Source of the DNA: Halarcobacter sp.
GTDB taxonomy: Bacteria; Campylobacterota; Campylobacteria; Campylobacterales; Arcobacteraceae
Length of the DNA stretch: 64,000 bases
Assembly: GCA_030145305.1 (NCBI GenBank)
Contig: JAQYVX010000005.1
Location: 62,001 to 126,000, forward strand
Reading direction: 5' to 3'
Below the pieces are notes generated by a model. The model made no database searches. It was not told where the DNA came from and was given only the letters and a program-made list of their open reading frames with translations. The position numbers and the translations under genes are program-made. Below are positions 53,880-62,952 of this stretch, in pieces (positions within the stretch are counted from its first letter, which is position 1; every line of letters starts with the position of its first letter).

Positions 53880-54854
53880 ATGAAAAATAATATATTAGAA
53901 TTGATAAAATCATCTGCAAATAACGAAGATTCGTATTTTGCACTAGAAAAAATTTATAAGTTATATGATCAATTACAATATTCATCAAATATTAAACAAA
54001 TGGCAGAAGATATATATCTTTGGTTAAATGAAAACTTTGATGTTGATAATGTAACTGTTTCATTATTTGATATTGAAAGAAATAATAGAGAAAATATATT
54101 TATTGAAGGTGATGAATTTTATTTAGATGACTCCCTATCTTTTTTCTTTATAATTAATACACATACAAATTTAAATGCCATAATCTCTTTTTCTGCTACA
54201 TCAAAAGTTCATTATGAAATGATGTCGAAACAATATAATGTAATAGAATCAGCATTTTTCCAAATTTCACCAATTATCCAAAATGGAATTATAAAGAAAA
54301 ACTTTATTGAATCTCTATCTTTAGATTCTGTAACAAAGGTATATAATAGACATTATTTAATTGAAAACCTAAATAAACAAATCGCTTTATCAAGAAAAGA
54401 GTACAAAAATATTTATTTTATCATGATAGGTGTTGATCATTATAAAGCAATTGTTGATGAATTTGACCATGATATTGCAGATCAAGTTTTAGTTGAACTT
54501 GCAAAAGTTATTCATACAAATATTTCAGAATTTGATATGGTTGCAAGATTGACAGGAGATGAGTTTCTAGTTTCTATGTTAAGTTCAAATAATTATAATG
54601 AAATAGTTAAAATTTCTGAAAATATAATTAATGACTTTAGCAAAATTAAAATCTCTGTTAATGAAAATGGAGATACCTTACAAAAAACTATTTGTATAGG
54701 AATTGATGTTTATGAAACATATGACAAAAATGATTCAATTGATAAAACAATAAAAAATGCTGATATAGCTTTATATGAAGCAAAAAATAAAGGCAGAAGT
54801 CAATTATTCAAATTTAGTGATTTATCAGAAGAAGATACAATAGAATTATTTTAA
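53880..54854 (+). CDS. GGDEF-like protein (second of a tandem pair)
   Basis: A 324-residue soluble protein nine bases after its paralogue. Residues 1-145 form an N-terminal region with weak GAF-like character. The GGDEF domain (about 150-310) has LDSVTKVYNRHYLIENL, MIGVDHYKAIVDEFDHDIADQVL and ALYEAKNKGRSQLFKF, with TGDEF as the signature motif. One glycine is retained, so activity is more plausible than in the first copy. Both end in a similar IELF tail, which suggests gene duplication. Its last codons lie in a terminator shared with cmoB. Confidence 0.83.
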   Translation: MKNNILELIKSSANNEDSYFALEKIYKLYDQLQYSSNIKQMAEDIYLWLNENFDVDNVTVSLFDIERNNRENIFIEGDEFYLDDSLSFFFIINTHTNLNAIISFSATSKVHYEMMSKQYNVIESAFFQISPIIQNGIIKKNFIESLSLDSVTKVYNRHYLIENLNKQIALSRKEYKNIYFIMIGVDHYKAIVDEFDHDIADQVLVELAKVIHTNISEFDMVARLTGDEFLVSMLSSNNYNEIVKISENIINDFSKIKISVNENGDTLQKTICIGIDVYETYDKNDSIDKTIKNADIALYEAKNKGRSQLFKFSDLSEEDTIELF

Positions 54855-54866
54855 AATCTATTGTAT
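54835..54866. terminator. Terminator embedded in the 3' ends of the GGDEF gene and cmoB
   Basis: ATACAATAGA (54835-54844) and TCTATTGTAT (54857-54866) form a 10-base stem with a 12-base loop, followed by TTTTTC on the plus strand. The two arms lie in the last codons of the two convergent genes, which are only three bases apart. Confidence 0.7.
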
Positions 54867-55772
54867 TTTTCTAGCTTTCATATAAACTCTCTTAGGAGCA
54901 GGATAACCTTCAACAGTTTTACTTGAATCATCTTTATCTAAAAAATCTTCTAAGCTTTGATCAAAAGACCAAGATGTTTTTCTTTGTTCATCACTAGTAG
55001 TCGTTGTAATTGCTATTACCTCTATATTTTCAAATCCTGCCCTACTTAGCCAATTTTTTAAAGCTGAAATTGTAGGAATAAAATATATATTTGGTATTTT
55101 TGAATATCTCTTATTTGGAGTTAAACATAATTCTTCTTCTCCATCTATCATAAAAGTATCAATTAAAATCTCACCTTTAGAATTTAAGCCACGAGCTAGA
55201 GATTTAAGAGTTCCTACTGGATCTGGTCTATGATATAAAACACCTAACATAAAAATAAAATCAAATTTATGATTATAGTATTCAAGATGTTCAACACCAA
55301 GCATTTCATAAATAATATCTGATTTTAAAAAATGATTTATAAATTCAAACTGATGCAAAGTTAAAGCAGAAGGATCAAAACCAACAAGTTTTTTTGGCTT
55401 ATCTTCAAGCATTCTAAACATATAATAACCATTATTACAGCCAATATCAGCAACTACTTTATCTTTTAAATTAAAATGGGGTCTTATTAAATTATATTTA
55501 ATATTACTTTGCCACTCACTATCGATTTCAAGTCCAAATATATTAAAAGGACCCTTTCTCCAAGGTATTAATTTTTTTGCTGTCTCTACTATTAAGTCAA
55601 ACTCTTGAGGGCTAAGATTTTCTTTTTTTCCAATAGAAAACCAATCACCATAATCAATTTTTAAATTATCCTTTTTTAATTCAAAAACTTTTAATAACTG
55701 GTCATACCAAGGTTGAACATTTTTCCAAGATCTGCAATCTTCTTTTTTCTTTTTTAATTCTTCTAAATCCAT
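54858..55772 (-). CDS. cmoB: tRNA U34 carboxymethyltransferase
   Basis: The ATG at 55772 gives 304 residues starting MDLEELKKKKEDCRSW; an upstream in-frame start would add 15 hydrophobic residues that are not typical. The core has WRKGPFNIFGLEIDSEW, the SAM-binding VADIGCNNGYYMFRML at about 115-130, GVLYHRPDPVGTL and LIDTFMI. CmoB transfers a carboxymethyl group from carboxy-SAM to hydroxyuridine 34 of tRNAs. cmoA is not adjacent. It is divergent from ccsBA. Confidence 0.92.
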   Translation of the reverse strand: MDLEELKKKKEDCRSWKNVQPWYDQLLKVFELKKDNLKIDYGDWFSIGKKENLSPQEFDLIVETAKKLIPWRKGPFNIFGLEIDSEWQSNIKYNLIRPHFNLKDKVVADIGCNNGYYMFRMLEDKPKKLVGFDPSALTLHQFEFINHFLKSDIIYEMLGVEHLEYYNHKFDFIFMLGVLYHRPDPVGTLKSLARGLNSKGEILIDTFMIDGEEELCLTPNKRYSKIPNIYFIPTISALKNWLSRAGFENIEVIAITTTTSDEQRKTSWSFDQSLEDFLDKDDSSKTVEGYPAPKRVYMKARKIQ

Positions 55773-55871
55773 AATGCAATTATAATGATAATTTATTAAA
55801 TAGATGATTATAATCAATAAAATAAAGAGATTTTTACTTTATAATTACAGTAATTTATGAATTTTTGACTC

Positions 55872-55916
55872 TGTGTAGAAAACTACACAAAAAGTTCATA
55901 CCTCAATTAGTATAAT
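55872..55916 (+). promoter_or_regulatory. Inverted repeat and promoter upstream of ccsBA
   Basis: TGTGTAG-AAAA-CTACACA (55872-55889) is an 18-base perfect dyad. A TATAAT box lies at 55911-55916, so the dyad sits just upstream of the -35 position, where an activator would bind. The ccsBA start is 30 bases past the box. Confidence 0.55.
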
Positions 55917-55945
55917 AGATAAATTTTCTAAAAAAAGGATATTAC

Positions 55946-58759
55946 GTGAAAAAACTCACAGATGTTTTGTTTTCCTTTAAAACAACACTTATTTTATTAG
56001 CCACCTTAGGTTTAGGTGCTGCTATTGCAACATTCATTGAGAATGATTATGGTACTTCCACAGCTAGGGTATTAGTTTACAACAATATTTGGTATGAAGC
56101 GGTATTAATTTTTACAACAATTAATATGGCAGCTATTATTTACAAATATAAAATGTGGAGAAGTCCAGCAAGATTTATCTTTCACACATCTTTTGTTGTA
56201 ATTTTAATTGGAGCAGGAGTAACTAGATACATTGGTTATGAAGGAATTATACATATTAGAGAAGGTGCAACTGAAAATAGAATGATTTCATTAGAACCTT
56301 ATTTACAAGTAAAAATAAAACAAGAAAATGGAAGTTTTTATAAAGAATATCCTTTAGAATTTGCAGCTTCAACCTTAAGAAAAGGTATGGAAGCTAGTGA
56401 TGGAAAGATGAGTATAGTTGAAGCTATTTCACAAAAATTAAATAGTTTTAATTATGATGTTAAATTTAATGATAAAAGTTTAAATATAAAATATCTTGAT
56501 TACATAGTTAGTAAACAAGGTGGCTCAGAAATGGGTATTTTGACTATTGACTTAACATTAAATGGTGAAACAAAAACTGTTAGATTACCAGGGAAAAGAG
56601 GTCAAAAAGGTATTTCAAAAATTGAAGACTTTGGAGATACTGTTGTAAGTTTAGAATATGGTTCAAAAGTCTTAGAACTTCCATTTTCAATAAAACTTAA
56701 AGACTTCCAACTAGATAGATACCCAGGAAGTATGGCTCCTTCATCATATGCTTCTGAGGTTACAGTTATCAACGAAGATAAAGAAAGCTTCGATTATAGG
56801 ATATTTATGAATAGAACACTTCATCAAGGAAACTTCTTATTTTTCCAAAGTTCATACGATCAAGATGAAAAAGGAACAATTCTTTCTGTTAACAATGACC
56901 CAGGGAAATGGCCTACTTATTTAGGATATTTTCTATTAACTCTAGGATTAATCTGGAATCTTTTTGATAAAAAATCTAGATTTTGGAAATTAACTAAATA
57001 TGTAAGTAAAATAAATGCTGCTGCCTTTGTTGCGGCTTTATTAATTGGTTTTTCTAGTACTTCTTTACAAGCTGCTGATGAAAATCGTGGACTTGAATTT
57101 AAGACTACACAAAATGATATGCAAGTTTATTTAGATAATTTTAAAGAAAAAACAAAAGTAACAGCTGAAAAATTCTCTAAAATAGTTGTACAAAGTACTG
57201 GTGGAAGAATGAAACCATTAAATACTCTAAACTATGAAATTTTAAGCAAATTATCTGGAAAAACTTCAATGTTCGGTATGAATGCCGATCAAATAATTTT
57301 AGGAATGCTTTCACGACCTGAAGTTTGGCGAAATGTAAGAATGATTAAAATAAAAACTCCTAGACTTAAAAAACTTTTAGGTGTTGAAAAAACAAGAAAA
57401 CTTATTGCATTTTCAGAAGTTTTTAAAGATGGAAAATACTTACTTCAAAAAGAAGCACAAGCTGCATCTATAACTAAACCAATTGAAAGAGGAACTTTTG
57501 AAAAAGATATTATAAAACTTGATGAAAAACTTAATATTTCATATATGGTTTTTAATGGTAACTTATTTAGAATGTTCCCTCAACAAGGAATAAATGACAA
57601 TAATAGATGGTATGCACCTTTAGATGCTATTAAGACTTTTCAAGGGGCTAATCAAAAAGCAATCGAGTCTTTAATTAGAGGATTTATAAATTCTGTTGCA
57701 AATGAAGATTGGGATTTATCAAATAGATTTATTGATATGATTGTAAAATATCAATCAACTGTTGGTGCTGATATTATGCCTTCACAAACACAATTAAATA
57801 ATGAGATTATGTTTAATAAAATAAATATTTTTCCAAAAATCACATTAGCTTATGTAATTTTAGGTTTTATTATGTTGATTGTTGCCTTTATAGTTGTATT
57901 TAATCCTAATATTAAACCTAGAAAAACTACTTTTGTATTCTTTATATTATTAGCTGCTTTATTTTCAGCACATACTTTTGGTATGGGATTTAGATGGTTA
58001 ATTTCAGGACATGCTCCTTGGTCAAATACGTATGAATCCTTGTTATATATTTCATGGTCAGCAGTATTTGCAGGAGTTATTTTCTTTAGAAAATCACTTT
58101 TAGCTTTAAGTGCGGCTGTTATAGTTGCTGGAATATTTATGTTTACAGCACATTTAACTACAATCGATCCACAAATTACAAATTTAGTTCCTGTACTTAA
58201 ATCGTACTGGTTAACAATTCATGTATCTATATTAACAGCTTCTTATGGTTTCTTTGGACTTGGAGCTATTTTAGGATTTATGTCATTGATTATGTTTATT
58301 TTTAGAAAAAATAGACCTCATTTAGATGAAACGATTAAACATATTACTTCAATTAATGAAATTGCATTAATTATAGGTTTAACAGCTATTACAATAGGAA
58401 ACTTCTTAGGTGGAGTTTGGGCTAATGAATCTTGGGGTAGATACTGGGGGTGGGATCCAAAAGAGACTTGGGCTTATGTAGCAATTGTATTTTATATTTT
58501 AGTTTTACATTTAAGATTTGTAAAAGCTTTAAATACTCCATTTGTATTCTCTGTAGCTTCATTATTGACGTTCTCTACAATTTTGATGACATACTTTGGA
58601 GTAAACTTCTATCTATCTGGAATGCATTCATATGCAACAGGAGACCCTGTTCCTATTCCTATGTGGGTTTATTACATTACAGCTGGTGTTTTCGTCACAA
58701 TTGCATTAGCTTACAAAAATAGAGATTTAAAAGACGCAATTCAACAAAACAAAAAATAA
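55946..58759 (+). CDS. ccsBA: Cytochrome c biogenesis protein CcsBA (ResB-ResC fusion)
   Basis: A 937-residue inner-membrane protein starting with GTG after AAGGA. The N-terminal ResB/CcsB part has several helices (TTLILLATLGLGAAIATF, with TRYIGYEGIIHIREG) and a large periplasmic loop (about 380-610). The C-terminal CcsA part has the haem-handling WWD domain WGRYWGWDPKETWAY, with histidines in SGHAPWSNTYESL, FTAHL, YWLTIHVSI and GMHSYA. It exports haem and attaches it to apocytochromes c (System II). Fusion of the two subunits is usual in Campylobacterota. It is probably monocistronic. Confidence 0.95.
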   Translation: MKKLTDVLFSFKTTLILLATLGLGAAIATFIENDYGTSTARVLVYNNIWYEAVLIFTTINMAAIIYKYKMWRSPARFIFHTSFVVILIGAGVTRYIGYEGIIHIREGATENRMISLEPYLQVKIKQENGSFYKEYPLEFAASTLRKGMEASDGKMSIVEAISQKLNSFNYDVKFNDKSLNIKYLDYIVSKQGGSEMGILTIDLTLNGETKTVRLPGKRGQKGISKIEDFGDTVVSLEYGSKVLELPFSIKLKDFQLDRYPGSMAPSSYASEVTVINEDKESFDYRIFMNRTLHQGNFLFFQSSYDQDEKGTILSVNNDPGKWPTYLGYFLLTLGLIWNLFDKKSRFWKLTKYVSKINAAAFVAALLIGFSSTSLQAADENRGLEFKTTQNDMQVYLDNFKEKTKVTAEKFSKIVVQSTGGRMKPLNTLNYEILSKLSGKTSMFGMNADQIILGMLSRPEVWRNVRMIKIKTPRLKKLLGVEKTRKLIAFSEVFKDGKYLLQKEAQAASITKPIERGTFEKDIIKLDEKLNISYMVFNGNLFRMFPQQGINDNNRWYAPLDAIKTFQGANQKAIESLIRGFINSVANEDWDLSNRFIDMIVKYQSTVGADIMPSQTQLNNEIMFNKINIFPKITLAYVILGFIMLIVAFIVVFNPNIKPRKTTFVFFILLAALFSAHTFGMGFRWLISGHAPWSNTYESLLYISWSAVFAGVIFFRKSLLALSAAVIVAGIFMFTAHLTTIDPQITNLVPVLKSYWLTIHVSILTASYGFFGLGAILGFMSLIMFIFRKNRPHLDETIKHITSINEIALIIGLTAITIGNFLGGVWANESWGRYWGWDPKETWAYVAIVFYILVLHLRFVKALNTPFVFSVASLLTFSTILMTYFGVNFYLSGMHSYATGDPVPIPMWVYYITAGVFVTIALAYKNRDLKDAIQQNKK

Positions 58760-58768
58760 AACCTTATT

Positions 58769-58800
58769 AATAACTAAACCATCATTTTGGTTTAGTTATT
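58769..58800 (+). terminator. Hairpin after ccsBA
   Basis: AATAACTAAACC (58769-58780) and GGTTTAGTTATT (58789-58800) form a 12-base stem with an eight-base loop, 10 bases after the ccsBA stop. No long T-run follows. Confidence 0.75.
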
Positions 58801-58913
58801 ATCTGCTACTTACTTAAGAAAAAATATAACTTTAAAAGTAACTTCTCATATATTTATCTATTTAAAATAAGTATTATTATATAATAATATTATTAAAGAA
58901 GGTGATGTTTATT

Positions 58914-59651
58914 ATGAATCAAGATAAATTACGTAAAATAATATCCACAACTAAAAACTTAAGTGTTCTGTATATAGAAGACAATATCGATGTTAGAAAT
59001 CAAACTATAAAAATGTTAAAGATTTTTTTTAATGATATAGAAATAGCTAATAATGGAGAAGATGGCCTTAAATTATTTAAATTAAATAATAAATATGAGT
59101 CTACATCTTTTGATTTAATAATAACAGATATTGAGATGCCAGTACTTGATGGTATTTCCATGATTATGGAAATACGTAAATTTAATAAAGATATTCCAGT
59201 TTTGATATTCTCAGCACATAGTAATACTGATTATTTTCTAAAAACAATTAATGCAGGTGTTGATGGTTATATTTTAAAACCTTATAATATAGAACAAATT
59301 TCTAATTCATTAATGATTATTATTGAAAAAAACAGATTAACAGGTTCTAGTGAGCATATTGTTCACTTAGATAATGATTTTGTTTGGAATGTAAAAGAGT
59401 CTTTGTTAACTAAAGATGAAAAAGAGATAAAACTTACAAAAAATGAAATAAAACTTTTTACTCTATTTATTAATTCTAAAGGTGCTTTAAAAACATATAA
59501 TGAAATTGAAACATATATTTTTCTTGATTTTAGTGCAAATAATAGAAGAGTACGAAATCTAGTTTCACGATTGAAAAGCAAACTTGATTATGAACTTTTT
59601 GAATCAATTTATTCCCATGGATATAAATTAAAATATAAAACTTTTTTATAA
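58914..59651 (+). CDS. OmpR-type response regulator upstream of a hybrid-domain kinase
   Basis: The start is taken as the ATG at 58914, since AAGGTGAT directly before it matches the extended ribosome site; earlier GTG and ATG codons lie within that site. The 245-residue protein has a receiver (about 15-135; IEDN acidic pair, D72 in IITDIEMPVLDG, ILKPY) and a winged-helix DNA-binding domain (about 160-245; IKLTKNEIKLFTLFINSKG, RRVRNLVSRLKSK, HGYKLKYK). It is 20 bases ahead of the kinase gene and so is a likely partner of it. Confidence 0.88.
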   Translation: MNQDKLRKIISTTKNLSVLYIEDNIDVRNQTIKMLKIFFNDIEIANNGEDGLKLFKLNNKYESTSFDLIITDIEMPVLDGISMIMEIRKFNKDIPVLIFSAHSNTDYFLKTINAGVDGYILKPYNIEQISNSLMIIIEKNRLTGSSEHIVHLDNDFVWNVKESLLTKDEKEIKLTKNEIKLFTLFINSKGALKTYNEIETYIFLDFSANNRRVRNLVSRLKSKLDYELFESIYSHGYKLKYKTFL

Positions 59652-59671
59652 AGAAATAAGATTAATAGAAA

Positions 59672-62530
59672 ATGAAAAATACAATAATTTATAGTTTACT
59701 GATTTTCTTCCTTTTTTCTCTAAATGCATTTGCTTATGAAGATATTAATTTAACACAAGAAGAGAAAAACTTCTTAGAAAAGAATACTCCTCTAAGGCTA
59801 CATAATGAAACAAATTGGCCTCCTTACAATTATAATGAAAACAACCAAGCAAAAGGTTTTTCTATTGATTATATGAATCTTCTTGCTAAGAAGCTTAATA
59901 TAGAAGTCAAATATATTTCTGGTTATTCTTGGGATGAGTTTTTGATTATGTTACAAAATGATAAATTAGATGCCATGATTAATATATCAAAAAATGAACA
60001 AAGAGCAAAAGATATTGCCTTTACTTCTATTTTCCATACCGCAGCAAATGCTATTTATGTAAAAAAAGGAGAAGAATATATTGATTCTCTTGAGAAACTT
60101 AGTGGTAAAACTATAGTTATGCCAAAAGGTTTTTTTGCACAAAATGCTATTACTAAATACTATCCTAAAATCAAACAAATATTAGTTACTGATTCCTTGG
60201 AAGCTCTTAAACAACTCTCTTTAGGAAAAGCTGATGCAACAATTGGTAAAAAAAATGTCTTAGATTATGTTATTGCTGTAAATAACATTTCAGGTGTAAC
60301 TCCAACTAGTTATGTTGATGATAACCGTATGGTTAGTCTTATTCGTATTGGAACTTCAAAGAAAAAACTGATATTAAGGGATATTTTAGAAAAAGCACAA
60401 AGAAATGTCCGTGATGAAGAGCTTTTAAAACTAAAAAGAAAATGGTTTGGTGTAAATGATATAAAAAAGATTGAAAAGAATTTCTTAAATAAATTTGAAA
60501 AAGATTATATATTAAATGGCAAAAAAATCAGAATGTGTCATTCAAGTGATATAAAACCTATTGAATTTTATGAAAATGGTGAACTACAAGGTATTTCTAT
60601 AGATATAGTAAAAAAAATTGAAAAACTATTAGATACAAAATTTGAATTTGTAAAAACAAACTCATGGGAACAAGCAAAAACTTTTTTAAAAAAAGATCTT
60701 TGTGATTTTATACCTAGTGTTACAAATGGCTCAGAGTTAATAGGCCAAGCAAATTTTACAAAAACTTATTTAAGTTATAAACAAGCAATCATAACACAAA
60801 AGGATAAACCTGTTGTTTCAGGTATTGAAGATATCTTAGATAAAACACTGTCAATTAAATATAATTCAAATTTAATTGAACTACTAAACTCAATAAATCC
60901 TGATTTAGAAGTTCATATTACAGCAAATCATAGAGATACACTAGAAGCAGTTAGTAGAGGCAAAGCATACTTTACAATTCAACCTTTACCTATTGCTTCA
61001 TATTATATGTCTAAATACGCTCTTAAAAACCTATATATATCAAGATATACAAATATGACATATAACATAAATATGGCTGTTAATATAAAAAATGAACTCC
61101 TATTAAATATTTTAAATAAATCGCTAAATCAAATATCACAAGAAGAGTATAAAAAAATCAATGACAATTGGATAACAATGTCATTTCAAACTATCTATGA
61201 TTATAAATATTTTTGGCAAATTCTTTTTTTAATCTTATTATTAATAGTTGTACTATTTTATAGACATTATGTTCTTGATAAACATAATAAAAGATTAAAA
61301 CATGCAAATGATGAAATTGAGGAAAAAAACAATCAAATAAAAAAGCAAAAAGAACTTTTTGAAAACTTATATAATAAATCATCTGATGGTGTAATAATCA
61401 TGAGGAAGAGTCATTTTTCAGATGTTAATGAATCAATTTTAAAGATATTAAAATACAAAGAGAGTGAACTTATAAATAAACAAATTTATGAAATATCACC
61501 ATTTAAACAGCCAAATAAAGAGTTATCTAAAACACTCTCAAATAAAATGATTAAAAAAGCTCTAGTTGAAGGAGTTAATAGTTTTGAATGGATTTTTATT
61601 GATGCTCATAATCATCATATTTGGGTTGAAATAGTATTAAGTTCAATTGAAATTGAAAATAGTAATGTAATTCATATGGTAATTAGAGATATAAGTAATA
61701 GAAAAACATTAGAGCAAAAGCTAGAAGATTTAAATGTAAATTTAGAAGAAAAAATTAGAAAAGAAATAAAGAAAAATGAAATCAATACTCAACAATTAAT
61801 TCAACAAAGCAGACACGCTCAAATGGGAGAAATGATATCAATGATTGCTCATCAATGGAGACAACCTCTTGCTGCAATTTCTGCTACAACTAATAACTTA
61901 TTAATTAAAATGTTTGTAAGTAAAACAATTGATAAAGAGGTCTTTGAAAATGAGTTAAAATTAATTACTGATTACTCACAATATCTCTCTTCTACAATAG
62001 ATGATTTTAGAAACTTTTTTATGCTAAATAAGAAAAAAGATAAATTTGATTTAGAATCAAATATTCTTAAATCTTTGAACATTATAAAAACTTCATTGGA
62101 AGCAAATAATATTAAACTAACAATAAATTTTAATGAAAAAATTTCTTTATATACATATTCAAATGAATTACAACAAGTAGTATTAAATATTCTTAAAAAC
62201 TCTGAAGATATTTTATTAGAGAAAAATCAAGAAAATAAAATTATATCACTTACAACTTATACAGAAGGAAAAGATACTGCTATAATTAAAATTCACGATA
62301 ATGGTGGAGGAATAAAAGAAACAATACTGGAGAAAATATTTGATCCATATTTCTCTACAAAAAATAAAAAAAATGGAACTGGACTTGGACTTTATATGAG
62401 TAAAATTATTATAAATGACCATTGTGATGGGAATTTAAGAGTTATAAATGAAGACCAAGGTGTTAGTTTCTTAATTGAATTACCTATGATTAATAAAAAT
62501 AAGGAAGAAGAAAATGGAAGAAAAGTTTAA
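59672..62530 (+). CDS. Membrane sensor histidine kinase with two periplasmic solute-binding domains (BvgS/EvgS-like)
   Basis: A 952-residue kinase. It has a signal peptide (IIYSLLIFFLFSLNAFAY), two tandem family-3 solute-binding (Venus flytrap) domains at about 35-265 and 280-505 (PPYNYNENNQAKGFSIDYMNLLAKKL; IRMCHSSDIKPIEFYENGELQGISID), one membrane helix at about 512-532, a PAS domain (about 565-685), a coiled coil and the kinase core with H727 in MIAHQWRQPLAAIS, NILKNSEDIL, FDPYFSTK and GTGLGLYMSK. It should sense a small periplasmic ligand. Regulators flank it on both sides, and it overlaps the downstream one by 17 bases. Confidence 0.9.
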   Translation: MKNTIIYSLLIFFLFSLNAFAYEDINLTQEEKNFLEKNTPLRLHNETNWPPYNYNENNQAKGFSIDYMNLLAKKLNIEVKYISGYSWDEFLIMLQNDKLDAMINISKNEQRAKDIAFTSIFHTAANAIYVKKGEEYIDSLEKLSGKTIVMPKGFFAQNAITKYYPKIKQILVTDSLEALKQLSLGKADATIGKKNVLDYVIAVNNISGVTPTSYVDDNRMVSLIRIGTSKKKLILRDILEKAQRNVRDEELLKLKRKWFGVNDIKKIEKNFLNKFEKDYILNGKKIRMCHSSDIKPIEFYENGELQGISIDIVKKIEKLLDTKFEFVKTNSWEQAKTFLKKDLCDFIPSVTNGSELIGQANFTKTYLSYKQAIITQKDKPVVSGIEDILDKTLSIKYNSNLIELLNSINPDLEVHITANHRDTLEAVSRGKAYFTIQPLPIASYYMSKYALKNLYISRYTNMTYNINMAVNIKNELLLNILNKSLNQISQEEYKKINDNWITMSFQTIYDYKYFWQILFLILLLIVVLFYRHYVLDKHNKRLKHANDEIEEKNNQIKKQKELFENLYNKSSDGVIIMRKSHFSDVNESILKILKYKESELINKQIYEISPFKQPNKELSKTLSNKMIKKALVEGVNSFEWIFIDAHNHHIWVEIVLSSIEIENSNVIHMVIRDISNRKTLEQKLEDLNVNLEEKIRKEIKKNEINTQQLIQQSRHAQMGEMISMIAHQWRQPLAAISATTNNLLIKMFVSKTIDKEVFENELKLITDYSQYLSSTIDDFRNFFMLNKKKDKFDLESNILKSLNIIKTSLEANNIKLTINFNEKISLYTYSNELQQVVLNILKNSEDILLEKNQENKIISLTTYTEGKDTAIIKIHDNGGGIKETILEKIFDPYFSTKNKKNGTGLGLYMSKIIINDHCDGNLRVINEDQGVSFLIELPMINKNKEEENGRKV

Positions 62531-62942
62531 AGAATTAATAAAATATACTAGTACTTTAAAAGTTCTTTTCGTAGAAGATAATGAAGAAGTTAGAATTCAA
62601 CTTTTAAAATTACTTGAAAATTTTTTCACAGATATACAAATTGAAAAGGATGGAATTACAGCATATGAAAATTACATCAAAAACCCAAATAATTACGATT
62701 TAGTTATTACTGATTTAAGTATGCCAAAACTAGATGGTATTGAATTATCAAAAAGAATAATGGAATTAAATTCAAAACAAATAATTATTATAATTTCCGC
62801 TCATACTGAATCAGAAAAGTTATTAAAACTTATAGACATTGGGGTGTATAAATTTTTGACAAAACCAGTTGACTATAAAAATTTACTTGAAACTTTTTTT
62901 TCTGTTGTTGAAAAAATTAAAAAGAAAGAGAGAGTATCTTAA
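62514..62942 (+). CDS. Single-domain response regulator
   Basis: A 142-residue stand-alone receiver (about 15-135): VEDN acidic pair, phosphoacceptor D67 in VITDLSMPKLDG, and FLTKPVDYKNLLE. There is no output domain. Its start overlaps the kinase gene by 17 bases, so the two are translated together. It may be a phosphate relay, a sink, or a diffusible regulator. The preceding DNA-binding regulator at 58914 is a second possible target of the same kinase. Confidence 0.88.
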   Translation: MEEKFKELIKYTSTLKVLFVEDNEEVRIQLLKLLENFFTDIQIEKDGITAYENYIKNPNNYDLVITDLSMPKLDGIELSKRIMELNSKQIIIIISAHTESEKLLKLIDIGVYKFLTKPVDYKNLLETFFSVVEKIKKKERVS

Positions 62943-62952
62943 AAAATATTCT

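Noticed and set aside
1116-62942. Open frames of 60-120 codons lying inside clear genes on the opposite strand or in another frame
   Set aside because: They overlap conserved proteins, lack ribosome sites and have low-complexity, leucine- or phenylalanine-rich translations typical of antisense frames in AT-rich DNA.
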